In this document: in pieces, positions 15,763-22,700 of the stretch
How positions within the stretch are numbered: position 1 is the first letter of the stretch
Layout of the letters: each line of letters starts with the position of its first letter
Source: Vulcanisaeta sp. UBA163
Lineage (GTDB): Archaea > Thermoproteota > Thermoprotei > Thermoproteales > Thermocladiaceae
Reading direction: 5' to 3'
DNA: 22,700 nucleotides
Assembly (NCBI GenBank): GCA_002496475.1
Contig: DAJV01000015.1
Location: forward strand, 5,585 to 28,284
Notes under the pieces: model-generated
The model's input: the letters and a program-made list of their open reading frames with translations, nothing else
Databases searched by the model: none
What the model was told of the DNA's origin: nothing
Program-made: the position numbers and the translations under genes

Positions 15763-17010
15763 TTATTTCAATTGATCAATTATCTCCATTAGCGCATTGC
15801 CGAATTCCCTAGTGCCCAGTGATTGAACTCCCATGAATCTAGCAAGGTCTTGGGTAACCTTCCTCTGGTTAATGGCCTCGGTTATCGCCCTATCAATCAA
15901 GTCAGCAGCCTCTCTCCAACCCATGAACCTAAGCATTAATTCGCCGCCTCTAATTATACCTGTTGGATTGGCAACATTCTTACCTGCATACTTGGGTGCA
16001 GTGCCGTGGACAGCCTCAAACATACCGCCGGAATCACCTACATTGGCACCGCCAAGCACGCCAATATCGCCTATGAGAGCCCCAGCGGCATCACTAATGT
16101 AGTCACCGTTTAAGTTCGGCGCCAGTATCACGTCGTAGCTCTCGGGCCTCGTGATTATCTGCTGGAACATATTATCGGCAATCCTATCATTAACGAGTAA
16201 CTTGCCCGATGGTACCTTACCACCATACTGCTTGTTCACCTCCTCCTCAGTCACTATATAATCCCTAAACTCCTTAACAGCCACTTCATAAGCCCACTCC
16301 CTGAACGCGCCCTCGGTGTACTTCATTATATTGCCCTTGTGCATTATCGTCACTGACCTCCTCTTATTCTCAATGGCGAACCTAAGCGCAAACCTTGTTA
16401 TTCTCTGGGTCTTATACTTACTAATTGGTTTAATGCCTATTCCAGTGTCGTCCTCAAGCTCCACCTTAAGTTCCTCCTTAAGAAACCTCCTCAACCTTGC
16501 AGCCTCAGGGCTATCCCAGCTCCATTCAATACCCCTGTACAGGTCATCAGTGTTCTCCCTAACAATCACCATGTCAACCCTCTCAGGGTGCTTGAGCGGT
16601 GATTCGAGACCAGGCATATACTTAACAGGCCTGACATTGGCGTATGCATCTAGGAGCATCCTAATGGCTACATTTATTGATCTCCAACCACCGCCAATTG
16701 GCGTCTCCAGCGGGCCCTTAAGGACAACCCTATACTTCGTGATTAGGTTTATCGTCTCCTCAGGGAACCTATTACCATAAACCCTCTCAGCCTCCTCACC
16801 TGCATAAACCTTAACCCACTTAACCTCCCTTGAACCACCGTATGCCCTCTCCACGGCCTTATTAATGACCTTAATAGCCACATTAGTTATCTCAGGCCCT
16901 ATCCCATCACCCTCTATATAGAGTATTATCGGTTTATTAGGCACCTTCCAAACCCCACCCTGTGCAGTTATTGGTTCTCCATCCTCAGGTATTTTAACTC
17001 GAGAAGACAT
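15763..17010 (-). CDS. icd: Isocitrate dehydrogenase, NADP type
   Basis: It oxidatively decarboxylates isocitrate to 2-oxoglutarate; some relatives also run in reverse. The 415-residue length and the motifs match the Escherichia coli-like homodimeric enzyme: YIEGDGIGPE near the N-terminus; GGGWRSINVAIR, with the serine and arginines that bind isocitrate; and IVRENTDDLYRGIEW. Further on, NLNGDYISDAAGALIGDIGV holds metal-binding aspartates. The block HGTAPKYAGKNVANPTG carries Lys-Tyr at the positions that select NADP+ in the E. coli enzyme, so NADP use is predicted. The ATG at 17010 is divergent from dphB and 23 nt from a TATA box that appears to serve both genes. With acnA it provides two consecutive steps of the citric acid cycle. 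Confidence 0.96.
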   Translation of the reverse strand: MSSRVKIPEDGEPITAQGGVWKVPNKPIILYIEGDGIGPEITNVAIKVINKAVERAYGGSREVKWVKVYAGEEAERVYGNRFPEETINLITKYRVVLKGPLETPIGGGWRSINVAIRMLLDAYANVRPVKYMPGLESPLKHPERVDMVIVRENTDDLYRGIEWSWDSPEAARLRRFLKEELKVELEDDTGIGIKPISKYKTQRITRFALRFAIENKRRSVTIMHKGNIMKYTEGAFREWAYEVAVKEFRDYIVTEEEVNKQYGGKVPSGKLLVNDRIADNMFQQIITRPESYDVILAPNLNGDYISDAAGALIGDIGVLGGANVGDSGGMFEAVHGTAPKYAGKNVANPTGIIRGGELMLRFMGWREAADLIDRAITEAINQRKVTQDLARFMGVQSLGTREFGNALMEIIDQLK

Positions 17011-17033
17011 CCATACAGTATGGAATTAATATG

Positions 17034-17041
17034 CTTTTAAG
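17034..17041. promoter_or_regulatory. Single TATA box shared by icd and dphB
   Basis: CTTTTAAG sits exactly in the middle of the 54-nt gap between the two start codons, 23 nt from the icd ATG and 23 nt from the dphB GTG. Read from either strand it offers TTAAAA or TTTTAA. Other A/T runs in the gap lie too close to either start to give a leaderless transcript, so one box probably fires in both directions. Confidence 0.5.
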
Positions 17042-17064
17042 TTTTTCAATCGATAAAGTTTAAT

Positions 17065-17904
17065 GTGAATCCACAGAAACCAACATTATACATAGTCGGA
17101 CTAGGTCTAGGCCCTAGAAGCATCACAAGGGAGGCCCTGGAGGTTTTAAGAACTGCAGATGCGGTCTTTATGGAAACCTACACATCAAAGGCACCAACTG
17201 GGTTAATGGAATACATAAGGGGCATTAGGGATGATGTAGATTTCGTCTCGCGAGAGGAGCTTGAAAATAATAATGGCAAATTGCTTATTCGTGAGTTAAT
17301 CAATGGGCGAAACACGGCATTACTCGTAATTGGGGATCCGATGATTGCCACGACACATGCCGCCATTGCAGTGATTGCCAGGAAACACGGCTTTAATGTT
17401 AAGATCGTGAGTTCCATGAGCATAGTCTGCGCATTACTCAGCCAACTTGGTTTATCACCATATAAACTGGGGCCTGTGGCTACAGTGACTTACCCAAGAA
17501 TGGGCGTACTTAGTATGAGGGCCTATGAAGTGCTGAGTGACAATGTAAGGCATGGGCTTCATACAATATTACTACTTGATATTAGGGATGATGGCGACTT
17601 CATGAGCGCCCCTGATGCAGTTAATATACTCAGGGAGATGGAGAGGGTGAGCGGTCTTGGCATTATAAGTGATGAATTAATGGTTATATACGCAGCCAGG
17701 ATTGGTTGGGATGATCAGCGTATCAGTGTATCAACAATAGGTAATGTACCTAGTATTGGTGATACGCCGCATGTCCTTGTCGTTCCAGGGCTATTGAATC
17801 CCGTGGAAATCGATTACCTAGTCAATGTATTGAATGCCAATGAGGAGTTGGTACGTAAACATCAATTATTCATCAAGAGGTTCATTAATAAAAGTCCTGT
17901 TTGA
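17065..17904 (+). CDS. dphB: Diphthine synthase
   Basis: It methylates, with S-adenosylmethionine, the 3-amino-3-carboxypropyl-histidine of elongation factor 2 in the diphthamide pathway. The 279-residue protein has the tetrapyrrole-methylase fold: the N-terminal GLGLGPRSIT loop, METYTS early in the first domain, GDPMIATTHA (the SAM-binding GDP motif), and the family block LGLSPYKLGPVATVTYP. Its length is close to archaeal DphB proteins. The start is GTG at 17065, positioned by the central TATA box. It converges on the DUF504 gene with 17 nt between stops. The genes for the earlier diphthamide steps are not in the window. Confidence 0.95.
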   Translation: MNPQKPTLYIVGLGLGPRSITREALEVLRTADAVFMETYTSKAPTGLMEYIRGIRDDVDFVSREELENNNGKLLIRELINGRNTALLVIGDPMIATTHAAIAVIARKHGFNVKIVSSMSIVCALLSQLGLSPYKLGPVATVTYPRMGVLSMRAYEVLSDNVRHGLHTILLLDIRDDGDFMSAPDAVNILREMERVSGLGIISDELMVIYAARIGWDDQRISVSTIGNVPSIGDTPHVLVVPGLLNPVEIDYLVNVLNANEELVRKHQLFIKRFINKSPV

Positions 17905-17921
17905 TTCAATGCCGCCTTGAG

Positions 17922-18176
17922 TCAATGAGACACGTCTCTATGGAATATTACCGTACCGTCTCTATGCCTAATCTCTATTACCCTGTGGTACGGTATGTAT
18001 GTCTCCCTACCCCTATCGCCCATGTATGTAAAGCCATCCCTACTAATCGTAATTACTCTTGATAACTCAATAACCTCCTCATTATTTGGCGACCCCCTGG
18101 ACACATAAACCACTACGTAGTTATTGATTTGATTCGTCCACTTAAGCTTATTCAACACATCTCTAATTGTAACCAT
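17922..18176 (-). CDS. UPF0248 (DUF504) family protein
   Basis: This small archaeal protein, about 84 residues, has the family pattern: VTIRDVLNKLKW at the N-terminus, then VVVYVSRGSPNNEEVIELSR, and the conserved IPYHRVIEIRH near the C-terminus. It is predicted to be cytosolic and mostly beta. The function is unknown; related domains occur with RNA-end-processing proteins, but nothing here shows such a role. I prefer ATG 18176 over TTG 18182 because family members begin with (M)xTIRDVL; a TATA-like TTAAATA (minus strand, 18204-18210) lies 27 nt upstream. The gene is divergent from the hydroxyacid dehydrogenase. Confidence 0.85.
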   Translation of the reverse strand: MVTIRDVLNKLKWTNQINNYVVVYVSRGSPNNEEVIELSRVITISRDGFTYMGDRGRETYIPYHRVIEIRHRDGTVIFHRDVSH

Positions 18177-18203
18177 CAACAATCAATGATTAAGTTCACT
18201 AAC

Positions 18204-18244
18204 TATTTAATACTAACTATTATGTGCTGAAAAAGCATTATAAG
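18204..18244. promoter_or_regulatory. Divergent promoters of DUF504 and dehydrogenase genes
   Basis: Minus-strand TTAAATA at 18204-18210 faces the DUF504 gene, 27 nt from ATG 18176. Plus-strand TTATAAG at 18238-18244 ends 22 nt before ATG 18267 of the dehydrogenase, which favours 18267 over the ATG at 18261. Confidence 0.4.
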
Positions 18245-18266
18245 CTGTCACATAATCGGAATGGTG

Positions 18267-19292
18267 ATGGTCGGACCCTGCGTTTTCATAAGCAGGAGTA
18301 ACCTGCCCTCCATAATATATACGGAACTTAATAAATTACCAATAGAGATTAGGATGTGGAAGGAAACAGGGCCTATGTGGAGTAAGCAAGCATCACCGCC
18401 AAGGGAGGTTTGGATTGAAATGTTTAGGAATTGTGCTGGGGCTATTGTGACTCTAGGCGATATAATAGATAAGTCACTAATTAATGAGGCAAGTAAATTA
18501 TTCGTTATTAGTACGTACAGTGTCGGCATTGATCATATAGACGTTAAGGCAGCCACGGAGAGGGGAATATACGTAGCACACACTCCGGAGGTACTCGTCG
18601 AGGCTGTGGCTGACTTGGCAATGGGGCTACTAATTACACTGGCTAGGAAAATAGTGCTTGGAGATAGAATGATTAGGGCAGGTGAGATCTATGATAAGTG
18701 GGGCTGGCTCCTCGGCAGTGAGGTTCACGGATCCACAATGGGCATAATAGGATTGGGCAATATAGGTGCCGCATTGGCCCGGAGGGCAAGGGCATTTGAT
18801 ATGAAGGTTATTTATTGGTCAAGAACGAGGAAACCACAGTTAGAGTTTGCACTTGGTATTGAATACAGGCCCCTGGAGTCAGTACTTAGTGAGGCTGATT
18901 ATGTTATGGTGACTATAGCCGCATCCCCAGAAACTAGGCATCTAGTAAATGAGGAGAGACTAAGGCTGATGAAGAAGAGCGCCTACCTAATAAATGTGGC
19001 CAGGGGTGATATAGTGGATACAAAGGCCCTAGTTAAGGCGCTCAGGGAGGGCTGGATAGCAGGCGCCGCGTTAGACGTATTCGAGGAGGAACCCCTACCG
19101 AGTAACCATGAATTGACAAAGTTCGACAATGTAGTCCTTGTTCCACATATTGGTTCCGCAACTTACGAAACAAGGGAAAGAATGGCAGAGGTCACTGTTA
19201 GGAATTTAATCAACGTATTAATGGGAAAGAGACCACTTTACCTTGCAAACCCTGAGGTCCTCTCAATTAGGCCTTTGCAGGCCTTGTTATGA
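18267..19292 (+). CDS. D-2-hydroxyacid dehydrogenase, glyoxylate reductase-like
   Basis: This NAD(P)-dependent oxidoreductase is of the D-isomer-specific 2-hydroxyacid dehydrogenase family, about 341 residues. Seen: the Rossmann loop GIIGLGNIGAALARRA; the catalytic arginine in INVARGDIVDTKAL; the glutamate in LDVFEEEPLP; and the histidine in VPHIGSATYETRERM. The last three blocks are nearly those of archaeal glyoxylate/hydroxypyruvate reductases (GyaR), the likeliest role. Phosphoglycerate dehydrogenase is less likely because the C-terminal ACT regulatory domain is absent. After the Rossmann strand comes YWSRTRK, whose arginines and lysine suggest NADPH use. The first residues, GPCVFISRSNLP, resemble the usual short first strand. 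ATG 18267 is chosen from the TATA spacing. Confidence 0.9.
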   Translation: MVGPCVFISRSNLPSIIYTELNKLPIEIRMWKETGPMWSKQASPPREVWIEMFRNCAGAIVTLGDIIDKSLINEASKLFVISTYSVGIDHIDVKAATERGIYVAHTPEVLVEAVADLAMGLLITLARKIVLGDRMIRAGEIYDKWGWLLGSEVHGSTMGIIGLGNIGAALARRARAFDMKVIYWSRTRKPQLEFALGIEYRPLESVLSEADYVMVTIAASPETRHLVNEERLRLMKKSAYLINVARGDIVDTKALVKALREGWIAGAALDVFEEEPLPSNHELTKFDNVVLVPHIGSATYETRERMAEVTVRNLINVLMGKRPLYLANPEVLSIRPLQALL

Positions 19293-19372
19293 GTTTTATG
19301 CCCTTAATTCATGTTTTAGTAATCTTCATAATTCCTAAGGTTAATAATATTAACAAAGTATCTAATGTATGA

Positions 19373-19486
19373 TTCGAGGCTTGTGCATGTGCAATAGGCT
19401 ACCTGCGTAGGTTCTATGGGTTCACGGTCAATATGGGCATTATGGCTGTCTGGCTCATGCCAAGGCATTCTCATGTTAGGCAATGA
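19373..19486 (+). pseudogene. Possible short coding remnant in intergenic region
   Basis: After TGA 19370-19372 a plus-strand frame runs 37 codons to TGA 19484-19486 with the protein-like sequence IGYLRRFYGFTVNMGIMAVW, then LMPRHSHVRQ. It might be the last membrane helix and tail of a lost transporter. There is no start codon of normal context. The opposite strand is open from a TTG at 19543 to TAA at 19316 (75 residues, hydrophobic start), so either strand or neither may be real. Confidence 0.2.
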
Positions 19487-19587
19487 AGCCGGTAATAAAG
19501 GAGGAACAAGAATGAAGATAACGAAGAACAAAACACCAAACAAGCCTAAATCCCCGTCATGAGACTATGGTGAATAGTATTTATTAG

Positions 19588-19594
19588 CTTAAAC
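19588..19594 (+). promoter_or_regulatory. TATA box of the Nudix gene
   Basis: CTTAAAC at 19588-19594 ends 22 nt before the Nudix ATG at 19617. The A/T-rich AAATATTAAT directly before the ATG is too close to act as a TATA box. Confidence 0.35.
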
Positions 19595-19616
19595 CTGGAA
19601 TTCCTTAAATATTAAT

Positions 19617-20207
19617 ATGAAGGAATACGCTGTAGCGAAACTAAGGAATATTGTGAAGAGTGACAAGCCGAGACCTGATAATGAGCATCTATGGGCTGCA
19701 GTGGCTGTGATATACAATCCCTGCCTAAATGCAATTCTCATAGGAAAAAGAACGGAGAACCCAAGCGATCCCTGGAGTGGGGACGCTGCATTTCCTGGTG
19801 GAAGGTTTAATCCGAGAAAAGACAGGGATCTAGTGGAGACAGCTATAAGGGAGGCCAGGGAGGAGGTGGGACTTGATCTAATTGACGAAGCCGAATTACT
19901 AGGTGTACTAGAACCATTCTCTCCAAGTAATGCCCCAAGTATTAACGTAGTGCCTGTGATCTTTTCACTGAAAAACTGTAGTCCACAATTAACAATAAAT
20001 AAGATCGAATTATCAAAGGTCCTTTGGCTAAATATCAATGATGTTATTAAATACGTTAGGTTAAATATGAGCATAAAGGGTGCATTAAGGCCCGCCATAG
20101 TCATTGACGACACGACAATATGGGGCATGACATACAGAATATTACGTAGATTACTAAGAGATGCCTTCGGCATTGAATTACCGAGGGATCCCAGGGAAAA
20201 CAATTGA
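19617..20207 (+). CDS. Nudix hydrolase, CoA-diphosphatase type
   Basis: This 196-residue Nudix protein probably splits a nucleoside diphosphate linked to another group. The Nudix box is visible as GGRFNPRKDRDLVETAIREA followed by REEVGL, with the metal-binding core REAREEVG. It is preceded by AAFPGG; this spacing, with a longer loop and Asp before the helix, is like the CoA/NADH diphosphatase branch (NudL/YeaB, PCD1) rather than the MutT consensus. LGVLEPFSPSNAPSINVVPV after the box also fits that branch. CoA or acyl-CoA is therefore the best guess for a substrate. The gene is alone and converges on the cyclase-family gene with only 9 nt between stops. Confidence 0.88.
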   Translation: MKEYAVAKLRNIVKSDKPRPDNEHLWAAVAVIYNPCLNAILIGKRTENPSDPWSGDAAFPGGRFNPRKDRDLVETAIREAREEVGLDLIDEAELLGVLEPFSPSNAPSINVVPVIFSLKNCSPQLTINKIELSKVLWLNINDVIKYVRLNMSIKGALRPAIVIDDTTIWGMTYRILRRLLRDAFGIELPRDPRENN

Positions 20208-20216
20208 TAAACAGAT

Positions 20217-21008
20217 TCACTTTGGTTCGCAGATCATTATTAGTCGCAACGGTGAGCCCTCCGCACCCCTGATCTTAAGGGGTGTAAATAGGAATAAGCC
20301 CTCGTTATTCTTGCACGTACTTAGTGCAACGTCGAGATTTGCGACACCCTCTATTATGTATATGCCGTTTGATAGTAGTCTATGGTGGACGTAGGCGACA
20401 TCATCCTTAGGAACCCTGGGTGGGTATGGGTACCCCTCCTTACCTGGCCATCCGGCTATGCTCAATGCCTCAATCCCAACGGCCTTAATACCCCTCTTAA
20501 TTAGGTAATCGGCTCCGGACCTATCTAGGTACGGCCAATTATAGAGGAATTCCTCGGTACCCCATGCCTTGGAGAAGCCCGTATAAAGCATTACTGCGTA
20601 ATTGCCCTGGATCTTATCGTTGAATTCCCTTAGGTCATCCTCTGTGATCGCCTCGCCATGCCCCTTGTAACTCAAGTCGAGTATAATACCATACGTGATA
20701 AAGTCGGTTAGGGGTAGTGCCTCTGCGGTTGCTCCGTTTGGTACGAAATGACGTGGCAAGTCAATGTGGGTACCACTATGTAGTCCCGCTGAGATTTTCG
20801 ACAACGTGGCTTCACCGTAATTCCTCCCAACCTTTACGTACTCATGGTTAAAGGATGGGTCACCTGGATAGGTAGGCATTCCATTGTATAACTCATGGGT
20901 TAAATCAATAATGATCAAATCCCTCCTTGCCAACTTATTTATTAGTTCCCTTAGTGGTTGCGACATACAACACGAACTGGGCGCTGCATTAATATGTGTT
21001 TCTCTCAT
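20217..21008 (-). CDS. Cyclase-family metal-dependent hydrolase
   Basis: This 263-residue protein belongs to the cyclase/kynurenine-formamidase-like family (Pfam Cyclase). The metal-binding motif H77-SGT-H81-I-D83-LPR-H87 is complete. The start of the domain, DLTHELYNGMPTYPGDP, and the later VGIEALSIAGWPG and IIEGVANL are also family-typical. Members hydrolyse formamides or related cyclic amides; kynurenine formamidase activity is possible, but no tryptophan-degrading gene is nearby, so the substrate is unknown. The start is uncertain: ATG 21008 is preceded by TTTAATC 22 nt upstream, while a later in-frame ATG at 20966 would remove 14 residues that include an unusual CC pair and do not belong to the conserved domain. 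Confidence 0.87.
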   Translation of the reverse strand: MRETHINAAPSSCCMSQPLRELINKLARRDLIIIDLTHELYNGMPTYPGDPSFNHEYVKVGRNYGEATLSKISAGLHSGTHIDLPRHFVPNGATAEALPLTDFITYGIILDLSYKGHGEAITEDDLREFNDKIQGNYAVMLYTGFSKAWGTEEFLYNWPYLDRSGADYLIKRGIKAVGIEALSIAGWPGKEGYPYPPRVPKDDVAYVHHRLLSNGIYIIEGVANLDVALSTCKNNEGLFLFTPLKIRGAEGSPLRLIMICEPK

Positions 21009-21133
21009 ATAAATATATAGATTATATAGTGATTAAACCCATCATAATTCTTAAGTTCAGTTTTAGAAACAATTATTGATTAAACGACTACACATTACTG
21101 ATTTATTAAGGGGTGTCCTTCCATGTTAAACCG

Positions 21134-22189
21134 ATGAAGGCTGTTACAGTAGTACCATTAGTTAAGGACTCATTGGCATTAAGGGATATGCCAAAACCAT
21201 CACCCAAGCGTGGTCAAGTATTACTAAGTCCAATTGAGGTTGGTGTTTGCGGCACGGATAAGGACATCATTGAGGGCAGGTACGGAGCACCACCGGTTGG
21301 TGAGGAATACCTCATTCTTGGCCATGAGGCTGTGGCTGAGGTTGTTGAGCTCGGTGATGGCGTGGATAACGTGGGCGTGGGCGACTTAGTCGTACCAACA
21401 GTAAGAAGACCAACAACATGCACCCTACCAATAAGTGAACTGGACTACTGCCCAAGAGGTACATATGCGGAGCACGGCATATGGTACCTGCATGGATTCG
21501 CCGCCGAATTTGCAGTGACAGATTCTCAATACTTAGTTAAGGTTCCTAGGGAAGCTATAGACGTTGCAGTGCTCACAGAACCCCTAAGCATTGTTGAGAA
21601 GGGTATTGACTTGGCGCTGAGGCTTGGTAGGGCTAGGTTTGAGTCCTGGAGCCCAAGGAGGGTTTTGATAATGGGCGCCGGGCCCATTGGCATGCTGGCG
21701 CTGATGGTTATGAGACTTAGGGGTTTCACTGACATAACAGTAACAGCCACAAGGCCTTACGACAGCCTAAAGGCAAAGCTTACTAGGGAGATAGGCGCCA
21801 CGTATGTGAATACAAATGTTGATCAAGTAAACGGTGATTTCGACATAGTCATTGAGGCCACGGGTTCAACAAATGCTGCATATGATGCATTAAGGCGTTT
21901 AGGGGCTGATGGCGTAGCCGTGTTACTGGGAATATACCTAGACGGCAAAACAGTAAATATGGGGCCGTTACTGGATGATTGGAGAAGGAATAAACTAATC
22001 ATTGGCGCGACCAACGCAAGTATAAGGGCTTTTGAAATGGGTGTCTCAGACCTAGTCAAGGCAAAACTTAAGTTTGGTGGTTGGGTCAGGAAACTAATAA
22101 CAAAGGAGGTTACACTTGATGAATATGAGTACGCCTATAACTGGGGACACGAGGATATTAAGTCCGTGATTCAACTAAAGAGTTTATGA
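21134..22189 (+). CDS. gdh: Glucose 1-dehydrogenase, zinc MDR family
   Basis: It oxidises glucose (often also galactose or xylose) to the lactone as the first step of archaeal Entner-Doudoroff pathways. It matches the Sulfolobus/Thermoplasma glucose dehydrogenases along its length: C39 in GVCGTDKDI, H64-E65 in LILGHEAV and E149 in TEPLSIVEKGI around the catalytic zinc; GAGPIGMLAL for the coenzyme; and VPTVRRP leading into the lobe. In that lobe only C96 and C106 remain where relatives have four cysteines for a structural zinc, and the loop is two residues shorter than the Sulfolobus one. An arginine after the second coenzyme strand (TATRPYD) allows NADP. I prefer ATG 21134 (MKAVTVVP, the usual family start; TATA-like TTTATTA 25 nt before it) over GTG 21113. 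Confidence 0.9.
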   Translation: MKAVTVVPLVKDSLALRDMPKPSPKRGQVLLSPIEVGVCGTDKDIIEGRYGAPPVGEEYLILGHEAVAEVVELGDGVDNVGVGDLVVPTVRRPTTCTLPISELDYCPRGTYAEHGIWYLHGFAAEFAVTDSQYLVKVPREAIDVAVLTEPLSIVEKGIDLALRLGRARFESWSPRRVLIMGAGPIGMLALMVMRLRGFTDITVTATRPYDSLKAKLTREIGATYVNTNVDQVNGDFDIVIEATGSTNAAYDALRRLGADGVAVLLGIYLDGKTVNMGPLLDDWRRNKLIIGATNASIRAFEMGVSDLVKAKLKFGGWVRKLITKEVTLDEYEYAYNWGHEDIKSVIQLKSL

Positions 22190-22220
22190 ATAATCCGCAA
22201 ACGATCTCGAGAATAATCCT

Positions 22221-22660
22221 TTACCTCACTTGACAGGGATGGATTGTTAAGGGCAAGTCACAGGCACGGTCACTCCCTGTGGGTTTACTTAGCGGTTTTA
22301 TTTCCTGTCTCTTCTCGTTCTTGTCTCTTTCGTATTTCTTACACAATACTTGAATGACCTGTACTTTAATAACGTCATACATTTTTAATATATGCGTCGA
22401 AAACACCACAACTAACTGCTTGCCACTCCTGTTAACATGTACTTGCTCAACATCATCACTGTACTTCCCGCGGAACACATTCTCAACACTTCCCCAATCA
22501 ATCCATTGACCACTCCAGACCTGTCAACGTAGCATTCGATTAAGTGCCGTGTTGATTCCATCAATAATCCCCATCAATCACAATCACATCATCAACAACA
22601 TCATCACAAACGTACCTCCTACCCCTTTTCCCAACTCAGCAGAAGTGTTTAGCCCTAATG
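22221..22660 (-). pseudogene. Decayed minus-strand coding region, unidentified
   Basis: On the minus strand several coding-like pieces follow one another in changing frames. From about 22615 there is RRYVCDDVVDDVIVIDGDY, ending at TGA. Next, in another frame, comes MGIIDGINTALNRMLR, ending at TGA 22524-22526. It continues in the same frame to TAA at 22221, with SVENVFRGKYSDDVEQVHVN and a Lys/Arg-rich end. The last piece is open for 100 codons, so a shortened gene (from GTG or ATG near 22478) cannot be excluded. I do not recognise the family; a transposase or other mobile gene is possible but unproven. A 6-bp hairpin (CACAGG/CCTGTG, 22259-22281) lies within its 3' part. From 22661 to 22700 one further coding-like piece (RALDQAVEINVKPH) reaches the window edge. 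Confidence 0.3.
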
Positions 22661-22700
22661 GGGCTTCACATTGATCTCCACGGCTTGATCCAAAGCACGG

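Noticed and set aside
16316..16780. 154-codon plus-strand frame inside icd
   Set aside because: It is antisense to conserved isocitrate dehydrogenase motifs and has no recognisable domain.
1..22700. CRISPR array, restriction-modification, retron or prophage genes
   Set aside because: No regularly spaced repeats, nuclease or methylase motifs, reverse transcriptase or structural phage genes were visible. The accessory parts are small decayed fragments.

Overview
The window looks like chromosomal DNA of a hyperthermophilic crenarchaeon of the Thermoproteales, most like Vulcanisaeta or Caldivirga. This is inferred from gene content (a PaREP1-family protein, QueF-like archaeosine amidinotransferase, topoisomerase VI subunit A, diphthine synthase, archaeal-type triosephosphate isomerase, a glucose dehydrogenase of the archaeal MDR family), frequent GTG/TTG starts, and a very regular promoter layout. 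In that layout an A/T-rich TATA box ends about 20-24 nt before the start codon, as expected for leaderless mRNAs. No rRNA, tRNA, CRISPR array, intact insertion sequence or phage gene was found by eye.

Layout. 1-324: left edge with the possible tail of an upstream gene and no clear complete gene. 325-3271: PaREP1/HEPN-like gene divergent from a ParA/MinD-like ATPase, then an SbcD/Mre11-related phosphoesterase and triosephosphate isomerase. 3272-7241: aconitase flanked on both sides by decayed coding sequence, including pieces that may come from one archaeal AAA ATPase. 7242-9769: a two-gene minus-strand unit for a membrane-anchored Lon-like (S16) serine protease and a VTT/DedA-like membrane protein. 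9851-11983: ornithine carbamoyltransferase divergent from topoisomerase VI subunit A. 12045-13853: MoaA converging on and overlapping an operon of QueF-like protein plus a small membrane protein. 13888-15735: NAD synthetase divergent from a nitrilase-family protein with the signature of the NAD-synthetase glutaminase. 15763-18176: NADP-type isocitrate dehydrogenase divergent from diphthine synthase, then a UPF0248 (DUF504) protein. 18267-22189: D-2-hydroxyacid dehydrogenase, a CoA-type Nudix hydrolase, a cyclase-family metal hydrolase and glucose dehydrogenase. 22190-22700: another decayed stretch.

Together the genes are mostly central metabolism (glucose oxidation, triose isomerisation, the citrate-to-oxoglutarate steps, NAD and arginine synthesis) and cofactor, tRNA or EF2 modification, in single genes or very short operons with tiny gaps. 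I do not see a dedicated defence system. The points most worth a second look are the apparently split glutamine-dependent NAD synthetase, the single centred TATA box shared by icd and dphB, the secreted Lon-like protease unit, the glucose dehydrogenase with only two of the usual four structural-zinc cysteines, and the ATPase remnants on either side of aconitase.
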